From Pasteurellaceae bacterium Macca (GTDB lineage Bacteria; Pseudomonadota; Gammaproteobacteria; Enterobacterales; Pasteurellaceae), in assembly GCA_023101485.1 (NCBI GenBank), contig LVZB01000001.1, positions 1,606,001 to 1,670,000 of the forward strand: a DNA stretch of 64,000 nucleotides, written 5' to 3'. The notes beneath the pieces were generated by a model. That model saw nothing but the letters and a program-made list of their open reading frames with translations, made no database searches and was not told the origin of the DNA. Position numbers and translations under genes: made by a program. Positions 37,115 to 47,847 of this stretch are shown piece by piece. Each line of letters opens with the position of its first letter. Position 1 is the stretch's first letter.

Positions 37115-38398
37115 ATGACGATGTATATTCATCTTTCCGCCCAACCTGCTGCTGAGCAATGGGGCAAAAATGCACTTCTCTCATTTTCTGGCAGTGACAT
37201 TACCATTCATCTTCAAAAAAATCCCCTCGTGAGTATTCAACAAGCCGGGCGTAAAATCAAAAATCAAGGCATTTTACAAGTGGAATTGCAAGGCGAGGCT
37301 TGGGATCTTGAAAACTGTTGGGCATTTACCCAAGGCTTTAATAGTGTGAAAAATGCAGGGGAGATTCGTTACCCAACGCTTAACGCTGTAGCGGAAAAAG
37401 AATTAACGGCACGATTAAGCATTAGCCAATTTGTGCGTGATTTGATTAACCAACCGTCAGACGAACTCACACCGGAAAAATTAGCCGAAACGGCTGGCGA
37501 GTTTGTTCGCCAACAAGCGGAAAATAGCGTAAAAGTCACCATTGTGCGTGGCGAAGCGTTAAAAGCGCAAGGCTACAACGGCATTTGGACAGTGGGTAAA
37601 GGATCAGAAAATGCCTCAGCGATGCTCCAACTCGATTACAACCCCACTGGCAACCCCGATGCACCGGTCTTAGCGTGCTTAGTGGGGAAAGGGATTACGT
37701 TCGACACCGGCGGTTATAGCTTAAAAACGAGTGAAGGCATGTCCACCATGCGAACCGATATGGGCGGTGCGGCATTAGTGACGGGGGCATTAAGCCTTGC
37801 GATTCAACGTGGTTTAAACCAACGGGTGAAACTCTATCTCTGCTGTGCAGAAAATATGGTTAGCCACAACGCCTTTAAATTAGGGGATATTATCCATTAT
37901 CGCAACGGTGTGAAAGCCGAAGTGTTAAATACCGATGCTGAAGGGCGTTTAGTGTTAGCGGATGGTTTAATTGATGCGGATGCCCAAGGGGCAAAATTTA
38001 TTGTGGATTGTGCTACCCTCACTGGGGCTGCGAAAATTGCCGTCGGCAACGATTACCACAGCGTCCTTTCAATGGACGATCATTTAGTCGGTGAATTGTT
38101 ACAATCTGCCCAAGCAGAAAATGAGCCCTTCTGGCGCTTACCTTTTGAAGATTTTCACCGTGGGCAAATTATTTCAAGCTTTGCGGATATTGCAAACACC
38201 GGCACCGTGCCAGTGGGTGCTGGCGCAAGCACAGCGACGGCGTTTTTATCCTATTTTGTGGAAAATTATCAACAAAATTGGTTACATATCGACTGTTCTG
38301 CCACCTTCCGTAAATCTCCAAGTGATCTTTGGGCGGTGGGGGCTACGGGTTTAGGTATTCGTACCCTTGCAAACTTGCTATTAGCCAAAGCAAAATAG
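37115..38398 (+). CDS. pepB: Aminopeptidase PepB
   Basis: PepB is a leucyl-aminopeptidase-family (M17) peptidase active on peptides with acidic and other N-termini. The start is ATG 37115 (MTMYIHLS) behind CAAGGAACT; the open frame from 37061 adds 18 hydrophobic residues of intergenic origin. The 427 residues hold the two-metal site: [28 protein letters not shown] and the signature [12 protein letters not shown]. In E. coli pepB ends the isc operon; here it stands alone 6 kb from the truncated isc operon. Confidence 0.93.
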   Translation: MTMYIHLSAQPAAEQWGKNALLSFSGSDITIHLQKNPLVSIQQAGRKIKNQGILQVELQGEAWDLENCWAFTQGFNSVKNAGEIRYPTLNAVAEKELTARLSISQFVRDLINQPSDELTPEKLAETAGEFVRQQAENSVKVTIVRGEALKAQGYNGIWTVGKGSENASAMLQLDYNPTGNPDAPVLACLVGKGITFDTGGYSLKTSEGMSTMRTDMGGAALVTGALSLAIQRGLNQRVKLYLCCAENMVSHNAFKLGDIIHYRNGVKAEVLNTDAEGRLVLADGLIDADAQGAKFIVDCATLTGAAKIAVGNDYHSVLSMDDHLVGELLQSAQAENEPFWRLPFEDFHRGQIISSFADIANTGTVPVGAGASTATAFLSYFVENYQQNWLHIDCSATFRKSPSDLWAVGATGLGIRTLANLLLAKAK

Positions 38399-38414
38399 TT
38401 GTTTTGCGGTCAAG

Positions 38415-38446
38415 AAAAAGCGTTGGTCAGTGCCAACGCTTTTTGC
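38415..38446 (+). terminator. Rho-independent terminator after pepB
   Basis: AAAAAGCGTTGG (38415-38426) pairs with CCAACGCTTTTT (38433-38444), loop of six bases. About 160 bases of AT-rich leader follow before rlmN, in which I see no gene. Confidence 0.93.
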
Positions 38447-38608
38447 TATTTTTTGCGATCTTCATCGACAAATTCTCCCCGCTACCTTTCTTTTTTCCGT
38501 AAAAATCACTAGCCTAATTCGCCATAGACAAGTAGAATCCGCACTCTTTTTTATCGCAATGCAAAACTAACCTTTTGCCATAAATCGTGTAATAACGAGG
38601 CTTTCTTA

Positions 38609-39760
38609 ATGTCTGAACAAAATCAAGCGGTTGCAGTCGCAACCAAAAATGAAAAAATCAATCTTTTAAATCTCAATCGTCAGCAAATGCGAGAACTCTT
38701 TGCGGATATGGGGGAAAAACCTTTCCGTGCCGATCAGTTAATGAAATGGATCTACCATTTTGGGGAAGATAATTTTGATAATATGACCAACATTAACAAG
38801 GTCTTACGAGAAAAATTAAAAAAAATTGCCGAAATTAAAGCCCCCGAAGTAGCGGTGGAGCAACGTTCCGCCGACGGGACGATTAAGTGGGCGATGCAGG
38901 TAGGGGAACAGCAGATCGAAACCGTGTATATCCCCGAAGATGATCGTGCAACACTGTGCGTTTCCTCTCAAGTAGGCTGTGCTTTGGCTTGTACTTTCTG
39001 CTCAACAGCACAACAAGGCTTTAACCGCAATTTAAGTGTGGCAGAAATTATCGGACAGGTGTGGCGTGCGTCTAAAATTATTGGCAATTTTGGCGTCACC
39101 GGCACGCGCCCGATTACGAACGTGGTAATGATGGGCATGGGCGAGCCGTTATTGAATATGAATAACGTGATTCCTGCGATGGAAATTATGCTTGATGATT
39201 TTGCCTATGGCTTATCAAAACGCCGTGTTACGCTCTCAACCTCCGGGGTTGTGCCTGCACTAAATAAAATGCGTGAGCAAATTGATGTGGCGTTGGCGAT
39301 TTCACTCCACGCACCGAATGATGAGCTACGGGATGAAATTGTGCCAATCAACAAAAAATATAACATCAAGATGTTGATCGATTCCGTGAATGAATATTTG
39401 AAAGTATCTAACGCCAATCACGGTAAAGTGACGATTGAATATGTGATGCTTAACCAAGTGAATGACAGTATCGAACACGCCCACCAGTTGGCGGAAGTGT
39501 TGAAAGATACCCCAAGTAAAATTAACTTGATTCCGTGGAATCCGTTCCCCGAAGCCCCTTATGCGAAAAGCTCGAATACACGGATTGACCGCTTCCAGAA
39601 AACCTTAATGGAGTACGGATTCACTGTTACTGTGCGTAAAACCCGTGGCGATGATATTGATGCCGCTTGTGGGCAGTTAGCCGGTGATGTGATTGACCGC
39701 ACCAAACGGACTCTTGAAAAACGGAAGTTTGGCGAAGGGATCGCCGTGAGCGTTAATTAA
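38609..39760 (+). CDS. rlmN: Dual-specificity 23S rRNA / tRNA adenine-C2 methyltransferase RlmN
   Basis: RlmN is a radical SAM enzyme that methylates A2503 of 23S rRNA and A37 of some tRNAs. The 383 residues show the N-terminal RNA-binding part ([20 protein letters not shown]), the cluster motif [29 protein letters not shown] and the C-terminal [17 protein letters not shown] with the second catalytic Cys. Length fits. pilW follows, the usual Pasteurellaceae order. Confidence 0.96.
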   Translation: MSEQNQAVAVATKNEKINLLNLNRQQMRELFADMGEKPFRADQLMKWIYHFGEDNFDNMTNINKVLREKLKKIAEIKAPEVAVEQRSADGTIKWAMQVGEQQIETVYIPEDDRATLCVSSQVGCALACTFCSTAQQGFNRNLSVAEIIGQVWRASKIIGNFGVTGTRPITNVVMMGMGEPLLNMNNVIPAMEIMLDDFAYGLSKRRVTLSTSGVVPALNKMREQIDVALAISLHAPNDELRDEIVPINKKYNIKMLIDSVNEYLKVSNANHGKVTIEYVMLNQVNDSIEHAHQLAEVLKDTPSKINLIPWNPFPEAPYAKSSNTRIDRFQKTLMEYGFTVTVRKTRGDDIDAACGQLAGDVIDRTKRTLEKRKFGEGIAVSVN

Positions 39761-39779
39761 GCCCTGTGAGATTAGCCAG

Positions 39780-39816
39780 TGGGGAATGAGCGTTTTATCC
39801 TCATTCCCCATTTTTA
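39780..39816 (+). terminator. Terminator between rlmN and pilW
   Basis: TGGGGAATGAG (39780-39790) pairs with CTCATTCCCCA (39800-39810), followed by TTTTTA. Confidence 0.93.
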
Positions 39817-39853
39817 TAGGCGGAGAAGGGAATCAAAAGAAAGGAGATAAAAA

Positions 39854-40438
39854 ATGAGCCTGACAAAATGTTTAAAAAATTTGACCGCTTGTTTTGCCTG
39901 TTTATGGCTTGCTAGTTGTGTCAATAAGCCCGAACCACAAGCTACCTTTAACCGTTCCGAGGCAGTAAAAGCACGGATTAACCTCGCTTTGGCATATCTA
40001 GCACAACGTGATTTTCCTCAAGCCAAGGAGAATATTGATAAGGCATTACATCATGACAAGCAGGACTATCTTCCCCATTCGGTTCTCGCTTACTACTATC
40101 AACAAATTGGCGAAAATCAGCACGCGGAAAGTGCTTACCAGCAGGCAATTACCCTAAGCCAAGCACAAAATGCACAAAAACAACCTCGCCCTGATGTGTT
40201 GAATAATTACGGCACTTTTTTGTGTCAGCAGTTGCAATTTGATAAGGCACAGCAACAGTTTGATCAAGCATTAAAAAGCACCGAGCCTTACTATCATCAA
40301 GGGGATACCTTAGAAAATATCGCACTCTGTGCCAATCTTGCCAAGGATAACGCCAAGCAACAAGAGGCGTTGAATCAGTTGGAAAAACTCGACCATCCTC
40401 GTGCAACGGCATTAAAAAAGTTGTTAGAAAAGCGATAA
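39854..40438 (+). CDS. pilW: Type IV pilus biogenesis lipoprotein PilW/PilF
   Basis: PilW (PilF) is an outer-membrane lipoprotein made of TPR repeats that helps assemble the secretin for type IV pili, also needed for DNA uptake. The 194 residues have a lipoprotein signal with lipobox LASC (Cys about residue 22) and TPR units around RINLALAYLAQRDFPQAKEN, HSVLAYYYQQIGENQHAES and NNYGTFLCQQLQFDKA. Part of the signal peptide (LTACF) is encoded by an uptake sequence. A strong terminator separates it from rlmN. Confidence 0.88.
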   Translation: MSLTKCLKNLTACFACLWLASCVNKPEPQATFNRSEAVKARINLALAYLAQRDFPQAKENIDKALHHDKQDYLPHSVLAYYYQQIGENQHAESAYQQAITLSQAQNAQKQPRPDVLNNYGTFLCQQLQFDKAQQQFDQALKSTEPYYHQGDTLENIALCANLAKDNAKQQEALNQLEKLDHPRATALKKLLEKR

Positions 40439-40567
40439 AAGAGTTATTTGAAAGAGCTCTTTATAGCTGATTGCTTGAATATGGAAGTATATAAAAGATC
40501 TGCACCTTTGACAGTAAGCCATAAGGTGCAGATGACAAGCGGTCGTTTTTTAGCAAGATTTTGCCAA

Positions 40568-41446
40568 TTAGCCTTGTTTTAACTCGGCAATGGCTTTTTC
40601 ATCAAAGAAATATTGCGTACCACAGCATTCACATTGCATATCAATAACGCCGTTTTTCTCCGCTAACATTTCTACAATTTCTTCATCGGGGAGAAGCATA
40701 ATTGCTGCCCCTGAACGTTCCCGAGAACAGCCACAGTGGAATACGGTCGATTGAGGGGGATAAACCTCTACCGTTTCTTCATGGAATAAGCGAAAGAGTA
40801 GTTCCTCAGCGGTTAAGCCAAATAGCTCTTCTGCTTTAATCGTGGAAGCAAGCGTGGCTAAATGTTCAAAATCTTCGGATGTGCCTGTGCCATCGGGCAT
40901 AATTTGTAACAAGGTACCGCCAGCGACGGCTTTGCCATCAAACTCGCCAACACGAATAACCAGCTGAGTTGCAAGTTGTTCTGAACGGGCGAAATAGTCT
41001 TCTAAACATTCACTAATGGTCGGTTTATCAAGGCTGATCACGCCTTGGTAGCGTTCGCCTTTTTCTGGAATAATGGAGATCACTAATACGCCTTGACCGA
41101 TCATTTGTGACAGCGTGGCATCTTCTGCGATTTCGCCCTCTACACGGGCTAAGGCTCGCAGTTGTTGCTGATCATTGCCATTGACGACGGCTAATTTTAA
41201 TGCACCGTCGCCTTGAATTTGTACCGTGATCGTCCCTTCAAATTTTAGGGTTGCGGTGAGCAAACTGGTGGCAACAAGCATCTCGCCAAGCAGATTTTGC
41301 ACCGCTTTCGGGTAGTGGTGAGTATTGAGTGTTTCTGTAAAGGTGTCATTTAACCGCACCCATTCCCCCCGCACGGCACGGTTTTGAAATAAAAAGCGGT
41401 AGAGTTTGTCGTTATCTTGTTGGGCGTTATGTTGAATTGCGTTCAT
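40568..41446 (-). CDS. hslO: Redox-regulated chaperone Hsp33 (HslO)
   Basis: Hsp33 is a cytoplasmic holdase switched on by oxidation of a zinc-binding cysteine center. The 292 residues match: LYRFLFQNRAVRGEWVRL at the start, LKFEGTITVQIQGDG, and the zinc cysteines in FHCGCSRER (CxC) and QCECCGTQYFF (CxxC) near the C-terminus. The start overlaps the end of hslR by four bases, so hslR-hslO form one heat-shock unit. Confidence 0.96.
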   Translation of the reverse strand: MNAIQHNAQQDNDKLYRFLFQNRAVRGEWVRLNDTFTETLNTHHYPKAVQNLLGEMLVATSLLTATLKFEGTITVQIQGDGALKLAVVNGNDQQQLRALARVEGEIAEDATLSQMIGQGVLVISIIPEKGERYQGVISLDKPTISECLEDYFARSEQLATQLVIRVGEFDGKAVAGGTLLQIMPDGTGTSEDFEHLATLASTIKAEELFGLTAEELLFRLFHEETVEVYPPQSTVFHCGCSRERSGAAIMLLPDEEIVEMLAEKNGVIDMQCECCGTQYFFDEKAIAELKQG

Positions 41447-41859
41447 ACAGTTTCCGAGTTGATATGTTTAAATTTAATCAGATCACGGCGTTCTTTTTTA
41501 TTGGGACGGCGATCTGGGTGAGGCATTGAAAGGGCGTGGGCTTTGCGTGCAAAGGCAAGATTCTCTCGTTTTTCAATGCTGGTTTGTGTTTCTTGATAAA
41601 GACGTTGTGCCTCTGGCGCACCACGGCGTTGCGTACTTAATGCCACCACACAAACCTCTTTTTCTTCATTACCTTGGCGAATTTTAAGCAGGGCACCGAT
41701 TTCGACAATTTTGCTCGTTTTGGCACGTTGTCCATTGTAATGGACTTTTCCGCCCTCAATCATGGCTTTGGCGATGCTACGAGTTTTATAAAAACGGGCA
41801 GCCCAGAGCCATTTATCTAAACGAACGGCGTTGTCATCCTCTTGTGCTTTCATCTTCAT
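41443..41859 (-). CDS. hslR: Ribosome-associated heat shock protein Hsp15 (HslR)
   Basis: Hsp15 binds 50S subunits carrying stalled nascent chains. The 138 residues carry an S4 RNA-binding domain at residues 12-60 (VRLDKWLWAARFYKTRSIA, GGKVHYNGQRAKTSK) and a basic C-terminal tail (HPDRRPNKKERRDLIKF). First gene of hslR-hslO on the minus strand. Confidence 0.94.
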   Translation of the reverse strand: MKMKAQEDDNAVRLDKWLWAARFYKTRSIAKAMIEGGKVHYNGQRAKTSKIVEIGALLKIRQGNEEKEVCVVALSTQRRGAPEAQRLYQETQTSIEKRENLAFARKAHALSMPHPDRRPNKKERRDLIKFKHINSETV

Positions 41860-42039
41860 TCCATCTGCTGAAAAAATTAGTCACTAGGTGGGGGAGATTT
41901 ATCTTTTTTCAAGCAAACAAGGGGGCAAAATTACGAAAAAATTTGCCAAAAGCCTGATTTCGCTGTATTCTTCGCCAACCAATTCAAATCCAATTCTGAA
42001 TTAACCTTTTTTATTCCAACCTGAAATATATTCAATTCT

Positions 42040-43302
42040 ATGCATCTTACAGAACTTAAAAACACGCCGGTGTCGGAGCTTGTCCGTATTGGTGAAGAAC
42101 AAATGGGGTTAGAAAACCTTGCTCGCCTTAGAAAACAAGATATTGTTTTTGCTATTCTTAAACAACACGCTAAAAGCGGCGAAGATATTTTCGGCAGCGG
42201 TGTGTTAGAAATTTTACCCGATGGTTTTGGTTTCTTACGTTCAGGGGACAGCTCATACCTTGCCGGCCCTGATGATATTTACGTTTCACCAACTCAAATT
42301 CGCCGTTTTAACTTACAGACTGGGGATTCAATAGAGGGCAAAATTCGCCCGCCTAAAGAAGGAGAGCGTTATTTCGCTTTACTTAAAATTGATCAAGTCA
42401 ACCAAGACCGCCCTGAAGTTTCTCGCAGTAAAATCCTTTTTGAAAACTTAACCCCGCTTCACGCCAATTCCCGTTTGCGTATGGAAAGAGGCAATGGCTC
42501 AACGGAAGATTTAACCGCCCGTATTTTAGATTTAGCTTCCCCAGTGGGGAAAGGGCAACGGGGCTTAATCGTTGCGCCACCTAAAGCCGGTAAAACGGTG
42601 TTACTGCAAAATATTGCCCAAAGCATTACCTATAATTACCCGGAGTGTGAGTTAATTGTTTTACTGATTGACGAACGCCCAGAAGAAGTAACAGAAATGC
42701 AACGTTCGGTAAAAGGCGAAGTGATTGCTTCGACCTTTGATGAACCCGCCGCTCGCCATGTACAGGTTGCTGAAATGGTGATTGAGAAAGCAAAACGCTT
42801 AGTTGAACACAAAAAAGATGTGGTGATTTTGCTCGATTCCATTACCCGTTTGGCTCGTGCTTACAATACCGTTACCCCAGCATCAGGCAAAATTCTTTCC
42901 GGTGGTGTGGATGCCAACGCCCTACACCGTCCAAAACGTTTCTTTGGTGCTGCTCGTAACGTTGAAGAAGGGGGCAGTTTAACCATTATTGCCACTGCCC
43001 TTGTGGATACGGGATCGAAAATGGATGAAGTTATCTTCGAAGAGTTTAAAGGCACGGGGAATATGGAGCTTCATCTCTCCCGTAAAATTGCAGAACGCCG
43101 TGTCTTCCCGGCGATTGATTTCAACCGTTCAGGCACGCGTAAAGAAGATCTTCTCACCACCCCAGAAGAACTACAAAAAATGTGGATTCTGCGTAAGATC
43201 CTCAACCCAATGGGAGAAGTGGAGGCGATGGAATTCCTCATTGATAAATTGATGGTGGCGAAAACCAACGATGAATTTTTTGAGATTATGAAACGTTCAT
43301 AG
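42040..43302 (+). CDS. rho: Transcription termination factor Rho
   Basis: Rho is a hexameric RNA helicase that ends transcription. The 420 residues hold the N-terminal RNA-binding domain ([18 protein letters not shown], the GFGFLRS cold-shock-like motif), the Walker A loop [32 protein letters not shown], the Walker [17 protein letters not shown] and the Q-loop [21 protein letters not shown]-type sequence. It is full length. The AT-rich islet begins directly after it. Confidence 0.98.
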   Translation: MHLTELKNTPVSELVRIGEEQMGLENLARLRKQDIVFAILKQHAKSGEDIFGSGVLEILPDGFGFLRSGDSSYLAGPDDIYVSPTQIRRFNLQTGDSIEGKIRPPKEGERYFALLKIDQVNQDRPEVSRSKILFENLTPLHANSRLRMERGNGSTEDLTARILDLASPVGKGQRGLIVAPPKAGKTVLLQNIAQSITYNYPECELIVLLIDERPEEVTEMQRSVKGEVIASTFDEPAARHVQVAEMVIEKAKRLVEHKKDVVILLDSITRLARAYNTVTPASGKILSGGVDANALHRPKRFFGAARNVEEGGSLTIIATALVDTGSKMDEVIFEEFKGTGNMELHLSRKIAERRVFPAIDFNRSGTRKEDLLTTPEELQKMWILRKILNPMGEVEAMEFLIDKLMVAKTNDEFFEIMKRS

Positions 43303-43354
43303 TTCTGATAATATTCATTTCTATCCTTTATTTTTATAATTATTTTATTAAACA

Positions 43355-43384
43355 TTAGTATCTATTAATTAGAGTAGATACTAA
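43355..43384 (+). terminator. AT-rich inverted repeat after rho, at the islet border
   Basis: TTAGTATCTA (43355-43364) is exactly complementary to TAGATACTAA (43375-43384), with a ten-base loop. It can form a hairpin ending rho transcription, though followed by TAATTTAATTAT rather than a T run. The border of the AT-rich DNA lies here. Confidence 0.45.
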
Positions 43385-43441
43385 TAATTTAATTATAAAA
43401 GGAATATTTTCATTATTTTTATATGAGATATAAAGTTATTA

Positions 43442-44521
43442 ATGATTTTTATGAGAAATAATTTAATAAAATTCGTTTTTTTAAAAGAGATTGATATGAA
43501 AGTAGAGAAAAATTTTTTTATTTTTATTTTGCTAACAATACCTATTTCTCTTATAGTTGGGTTAAGAGGTGCAACTCTTGATACGCAGAATTATATAAAT
43601 ATATTTTATAATATAAATGATTATGATTTATTAAATATTTCTCAATTTTATAATGAAACAAGTTATGAGATAGGTTATGGTTGGTTTTCTTATATATTTA
43701 AAAGTTTAAATCTTTCTCATGAGATATTTTTTATTGCTATATCAATATTAACCTTTTATTTCATTTATAAAGTTAGCATAGCATTTAATATTAGTTATTT
43801 GTCAGTATTCTTTCTTTATATTTCTTCGGGTTATTTTTTAATGCAGCAGTTTATGCAAATGCGTCAAGGATTAGCCGTACCTTTAGTATTATATTCAATG
43901 CTTCTATTTACACAGAAAAAAAGAGTTTTTCCTATATTATTGGCAATAATTGCAATATCATTTCATCAGAGCATGTTTGCACTTGTTTCTGTTGGATGCT
44001 TATCTTTACTTTTTTTTAAAGATAAGGATCTTTCTATGAAAGAAATAAGAATATACTCAATTTTTTTTCTAATATTATTTATTTTTATTTGTAAGTTTAT
44101 TTTATTAAATTTAATGCTAGAATATTCATCTAGATTACAAAATTATGCTTCAGATCCCACGTATGCAGATAGTTTAGGTCTATTTAGATTACCAAATATT
44201 AGATCTTATATTGTTTTTTTGTTAGTTTTTATTTTTTCTACAAAAAAAATGTTTTTAGATAAGCTATTTTTGTATTTTTACATATTTTTATTGATTAGTA
44301 TTTCAATTCGTATCGGTTTTTCTGATTTTGGTATATTAAGTTCAAGATTTTCAACTGTATTTTCACATGTCGAAATATTTTTATTGCCATTAATTTTTAA
44401 AAGATTTGGTGTTTTAAATAATATGTTTTTATTTTTTTGGATATCAGCTCAATTTATAGCAACATACATGTTTCAAGCACCATATGTGATGGAACATTAT
44501 TTTATACCTTTGGACTATTAA
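43442..44521 (+). CDS. EpsG-family membrane protein, probable polysaccharide polymerase
   Basis: The 359 residues are very hydrophobic with about nine to ten membrane segments and resemble EpsG/Wzy-like polymerases that join repeat units in the periplasm. Seen: an EpsG-like LIVGLRGATLDTQNYINIF after the first segment, QQFMQMRQGLAVPLVLYSM in the middle (FMQMRQGLA is typical of EpsG) and FHQSMFALVSV. The start is uncertain: ATG 43442 or ATG 43496, the latter with an AGAG motif at good spacing. The usual extra N-terminal membrane segment of EpsG proteins is absent. Codon use is AT-rich unlike rho. First gene of the islet. Confidence 0.75.
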   Translation: MIFMRNNLIKFVFLKEIDMKVEKNFFIFILLTIPISLIVGLRGATLDTQNYINIFYNINDYDLLNISQFYNETSYEIGYGWFSYIFKSLNLSHEIFFIAISILTFYFIYKVSIAFNISYLSVFFLYISSGYFLMQQFMQMRQGLAVPLVLYSMLLFTQKKRVFPILLAIIAISFHQSMFALVSVGCLSLLFFKDKDLSMKEIRIYSIFFLILFIFICKFILLNLMLEYSSRLQNYASDPTYADSLGLFRLPNIRSYIVFLLVFIFSTKKMFLDKLFLYFYIFLLISISIRIGFSDFGILSSRFSTVFSHVEIFLLPLIFKRFGVLNNMFLFFWISAQFIATYMFQAPYVMEHYFIPLDY

Positions 44522-45580
44522 ATGAAAAAAGTATTATTTGTAATTAATTCTTTAGAAGAAAAAGCTGGCTCTGAACGTGTAGCCTGTGTATTAGCAAATT
44601 TATTTAGTCAAAAATTAAAAGTTGATATTACGATTGTTAATCGAAGTGTCGATGTTGAAAATTGCTCTTATCCAATAATGAAAGAAGTAAAGTTCATCTG
44701 TTTATCTGGAAATGCTTTTATTTTTTATAATAAACTTCAAAGATTAATTAATGAATTAGAACCAAATTATCTAGTTGTGCATAATATGGGAAAATTATCC
44801 ATTTTATGCTCTCTGCTTAGATTAAAAAATACAAAAATTATATCATTAGAGCATATTTCTTTTTTATCTAAACCTTCTTGGATTAAATTACTTAGTAAGT
44901 ATTTTTACAATAAAATTCATACAATCGTTACTCTTACAGAAAGAGATAAAGAAGAATATTCTTGGCATAAAAATGTAAAGAAAATTAATAATTTATCACC
45001 TTACCAGAATAGATATTATCAATATAATGTATCTTCAAAAAAAATTATTGCCATTGGTAGGCTAACCCATCAAAAAAACTTTGAAGATTTAGTAGATGCT
45101 TGGAAAATAGTTGAGAGTAGAGCTTCAGATTGGAATTTAGATATTTATGGAAAAGGGCAAAATGAAGAGTCATTAAAAAATAAAATTAAAGATCTTAAAT
45201 TGATAAATATATCTTTAAAAGGAACAACTGAAAATATGGATATTGTTTATCGTAATGCTTCTTTTATTGTTATGTCATCAAGGTATGAAGGGTTGCCAAT
45301 GGTATTAATTGAAGCTCAATCATTTGGTTTACCTATTATTTCCTTCGATTGTCCATTTGGACCAAAAGAAATTATTTCTAATAATATTGATGGATATTTA
45401 ATTGAGCATAACGTTGATACATTAGCTGAGAAAATATTGAAATTAATTAATCATCTTGAACTTCGAGAGAAATTTTCAAATAATGCTTTTAAAAATTCAA
45501 AGAGATTTTCTCAAGATACAATAATTATTGAGTGGGCAAATCTATTAAATATAGATTATGATAAAAGTAATTTTTTATAG
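44522..45580 (+). CDS. Glycosyltransferase family 4
   Basis: The 352-residue protein is a GT-B enzyme that adds a sugar to a lipid-linked repeat unit at the inner membrane. The N-terminal half opens with KKVLFVINSLEEKAGSERV, a typical donor/acceptor entry. The C-terminal half has IAIGRLTHQKNFEDLVDAW and the family 4 E-x7-E motif in SSRYEGLPMVLIEAQSFGLP. The start is adjacent to the previous stop (44521/44522) and the end overlaps the following frame, so the genes form an operon. Sugar specificity is not known. Strong AT bias. Confidence 0.85.
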   Translation: MKKVLFVINSLEEKAGSERVACVLANLFSQKLKVDITIVNRSVDVENCSYPIMKEVKFICLSGNAFIFYNKLQRLINELEPNYLVVHNMGKLSILCSLLRLKNTKIISLEHISFLSKPSWIKLLSKYFYNKIHTIVTLTERDKEEYSWHKNVKKINNLSPYQNRYYQYNVSSKKIIAIGRLTHQKNFEDLVDAWKIVESRASDWNLDIYGKGQNEESLKNKIKDLKLINISLKGTTENMDIVYRNASFIVMSSRYEGLPMVLIEAQSFGLPIISFDCPFGPKEIISNNIDGYLIEHNVDTLAEKILKLINHLELREKFSNNAFKNSKRFSQDTIIIEWANLLNIDYDKSNFL

Positions 45581-45590
45581 AGATAAAATT

Positions 45591-46349
45591 ATGAAAGAAC
45601 CGCAAGAACCTTTAGTTAGTATTATTACTCCTGTTTACAATAGCGAGGAGTATTTGAGTGATTGTGTTGATTCAGTATTATTGCAATCATATTCTAATTG
45701 GGAACTATTATTAATTGATGATTGTTCGACTGATAATAGTATTAATATAATAGAAATGTATGCTAATAAAGACAAAAGAATAAAATTATACAGGAATGAA
45801 TTTAATAAAGGACCAGCACTGACTAGAAATTTAGGATTAGATAATGCCAAGGGAGAGTATATAGCTTTTTTAGACAGCGATGATTATTGGGGAAAAGAAA
45901 AATTATTTCATCAAATTGAATTTATGTTAAAAAATAATGCATCATTAAGTCATGGTAATTATTTTTTTACAGATTTGAATAAAAATATACTTAAAAAAGT
46001 TTTGGTTGATAAAAAATTAGATTATTCTAAATTATTAAAAGGTAATCAGATTAAAACTATGTCCTTAGTCATTAAATCCTCAGTAATATCTGATGTTAGA
46101 TTTAAAAATATTAAACATGAGGATTATATTTTTTTATTAGAAATAATGAAAAAAGATTTATGTTCTTATGCTGACTCATCAACTATAGATAGTTTTTGTA
46201 GAATTGGTAAAGTTAGTGTTTCATCTAATAAAATAAAAAGTGCATTATGGACTTGGAATGTATTTTATAAATATGAAAAATTAGGTTTCTTTAAAGCTAT
46301 TTATTATTTTATTCATTATGCAATAAATGGAATAATTAAATATAAATAA
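45591..46349 (+). CDS. Glycosyltransferase family 2
   Basis: The 252 residues form a GT-A domain: PLVSIITPVYNSEEYLSDCVDSV at the start, LLLIDDCSTDNS, GPALTRNLGLDNAKGEYIAF (read in parts) and the DxD-type AFLDSDDYW binding the nucleotide sugar. The C-terminal part is short (Lys-rich, hydrophobic YYFIHYAINGIIKY at the end), perhaps a membrane-touching helix. The start is set at ATG 45591; an upstream in-frame ATG at 45558 overlaps the previous gene. AT-rich like its neighbours. Confidence 0.85.
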   Translation: MKEPQEPLVSIITPVYNSEEYLSDCVDSVLLQSYSNWELLLIDDCSTDNSINIIEMYANKDKRIKLYRNEFNKGPALTRNLGLDNAKGEYIAFLDSDDYWGKEKLFHQIEFMLKNNASLSHGNYFFTDLNKNILKKVLVDKKLDYSKLLKGNQIKTMSLVIKSSVISDVRFKNIKHEDYIFLLEIMKKDLCSYADSSTIDSFCRIGKVSVSSNKIKSALWTWNVFYKYEKLGFFKAIYYFIHYAINGIIKYK

Positions 46350-46368
46350 ACATGAGGATAGATTTTAT

Positions 46369-47778
46369 ATGAATAAATTTTTTCTTTCTAAACTAATTTT
46401 GATTTGTAGTGATTTTTTGAGTATATTTTTTTCTTTTATAATATCGATTGAAATTATTAAAATATTTGTTGGTAATATATCTAGTTATTTACCATCTGAT
46501 CAGATAGATGAAAGAATAATTATCCACGCTTTTTTATCTATAATAGGTGTTCTTTGGTTTTGGATTAGACTTCGTCATTATACTTATAGAAAACCATTTT
46601 GGTTTGAATTAAAAGAAATCTTAAGAACTTTAATCATTATTTCTATAATTGAGCTTGCGATTATTTCTTTTTCTAAATTAGAGTTTTCTCGTTATTTATG
46701 GAGTATAACTTGGCTTATAGCTTTATTAATAGTACCATTTTCTAGAATGCTATTAAAATTTTATTTAATTAAAATGAGATGGTATATTAGAGATACAATA
46801 ATTATTGGTAGTGGTAAAAATGCAGTTGATGCATTTAATGCTTTAGAAAGCGAGAGATATTTAGGTTTTAATATTATTGGATATGTTTCAATTAATAGTG
46901 ATAAAATTAAAGAACTGAATTTAAATGAGATTGCTCGTGAAGATATTTGGGATTTATTTCAATATGAAAATATTCAGTTTATAATTGCTTTAGAGGATGA
47001 TGAAACTGTGGAACGAGATATTTGGTTAAGAAAATTAGCTAAATATAAATGCCGTAACATTTCTATTATCCCAACTTTAAGGGGGTTGCCATTATATAGT
47101 ACAGATATGTCTTTCTTATTTAGCTATGAAGTAATGTTACTTAGAATCACGAATAATCTTTCTAAACGTTCATCTAGAATTTTAAAAAGATTTATGGATG
47201 TTTTTGGTTCTATAGTAATTATTATTATGTTATCCCCTATTTTATGTTTGATTTTTTTCTTAATAAAAAAAGATGGTGGAAGTGCAATTTATGGTCATTC
47301 CCGCATTGGTCAGAATGGTAAAGAGTTTAAATGTTTAAAATTTCGTTCAATGGTATTAAATTCTAAAGAAGTATTGGATGAATTGCTATTAAATGATCCA
47401 GTGGCTAAAGCTCAATGGGATAAAGATTTTAAATTAAAAAATGATCCTAGAATTACAAAAATTGGTCATTTTCTTCGTAAAACTAGTTTAGATGAATTAC
47501 CACAATTATTTAATGTTTTAAAAGGCGAAATGAGTTTAGTTGGCCCTAGACCAGTAGTAAAAGAAGAATTAGAGCGTTATCAAGAAGATATTGATTATTA
47601 TTTAATGGCAAAACCAGGTATGACAGGGCTTTGGCAAATTAGTGGGCGTAATGATGTAGATTACGAAACTCGAGTATATTTTGATTCTTGGTATGTAAAA
47701 AACTGGTCTTTATGGAATGATATAGCTATTCTGTTTAAAACAGTTAATATTGTTTTAAAACGAGATGGTGCTTATTAA
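46369..47778 (+). CDS. wbaP: WbaP-type undecaprenyl-phosphate sugar-1-phosphate transferase
   Basis: The enzyme starts repeat-unit synthesis by moving a sugar 1-phosphate (galactose in WbaP, glucose in WcaJ) onto undecaprenyl phosphate. The 469 residues have four N-terminal membrane segments, a middle nucleotide-fold part ([18 protein letters not shown]), a fifth hydrophobic segment ([20 protein letters not shown]) and the catalytic sugar transferase domain. The latter has [45 protein letters not shown] and [13 protein letters not shown]. Galactose versus glucose cannot be settled. Last gene of the islet. Confidence 0.88.
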   Translation: MNKFFLSKLILICSDFLSIFFSFIISIEIIKIFVGNISSYLPSDQIDERIIIHAFLSIIGVLWFWIRLRHYTYRKPFWFELKEILRTLIIISIIELAIISFSKLEFSRYLWSITWLIALLIVPFSRMLLKFYLIKMRWYIRDTIIIGSGKNAVDAFNALESERYLGFNIIGYVSINSDKIKELNLNEIAREDIWDLFQYENIQFIIALEDDETVERDIWLRKLAKYKCRNISIIPTLRGLPLYSTDMSFLFSYEVMLLRITNNLSKRSSRILKRFMDVFGSIVIIIMLSPILCLIFFLIKKDGGSAIYGHSRIGQNGKEFKCLKFRSMVLNSKEVLDELLLNDPVAKAQWDKDFKLKNDPRITKIGHFLRKTSLDELPQLFNVLKGEMSLVGPRPVVKEELERYQEDIDYYLMAKPGMTGLWQISGRNDVDYETRVYFDSWYVKNWSLWNDIAILFKTVNIVLKRDGAY

Positions 47779-47847
47779 ATATGTTATTTGATAAAAATAT
47801 TAATATACTAATAACGTATTCTCTAATTTAGGATAGGCTATAAAATA

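Noticed and set aside
43355-43384. Attachment site or transposon end at the islet border
   Set aside because: The inverted repeat is local; no matching copy was seen near 47.8 kb and no integrase or transposase is present.
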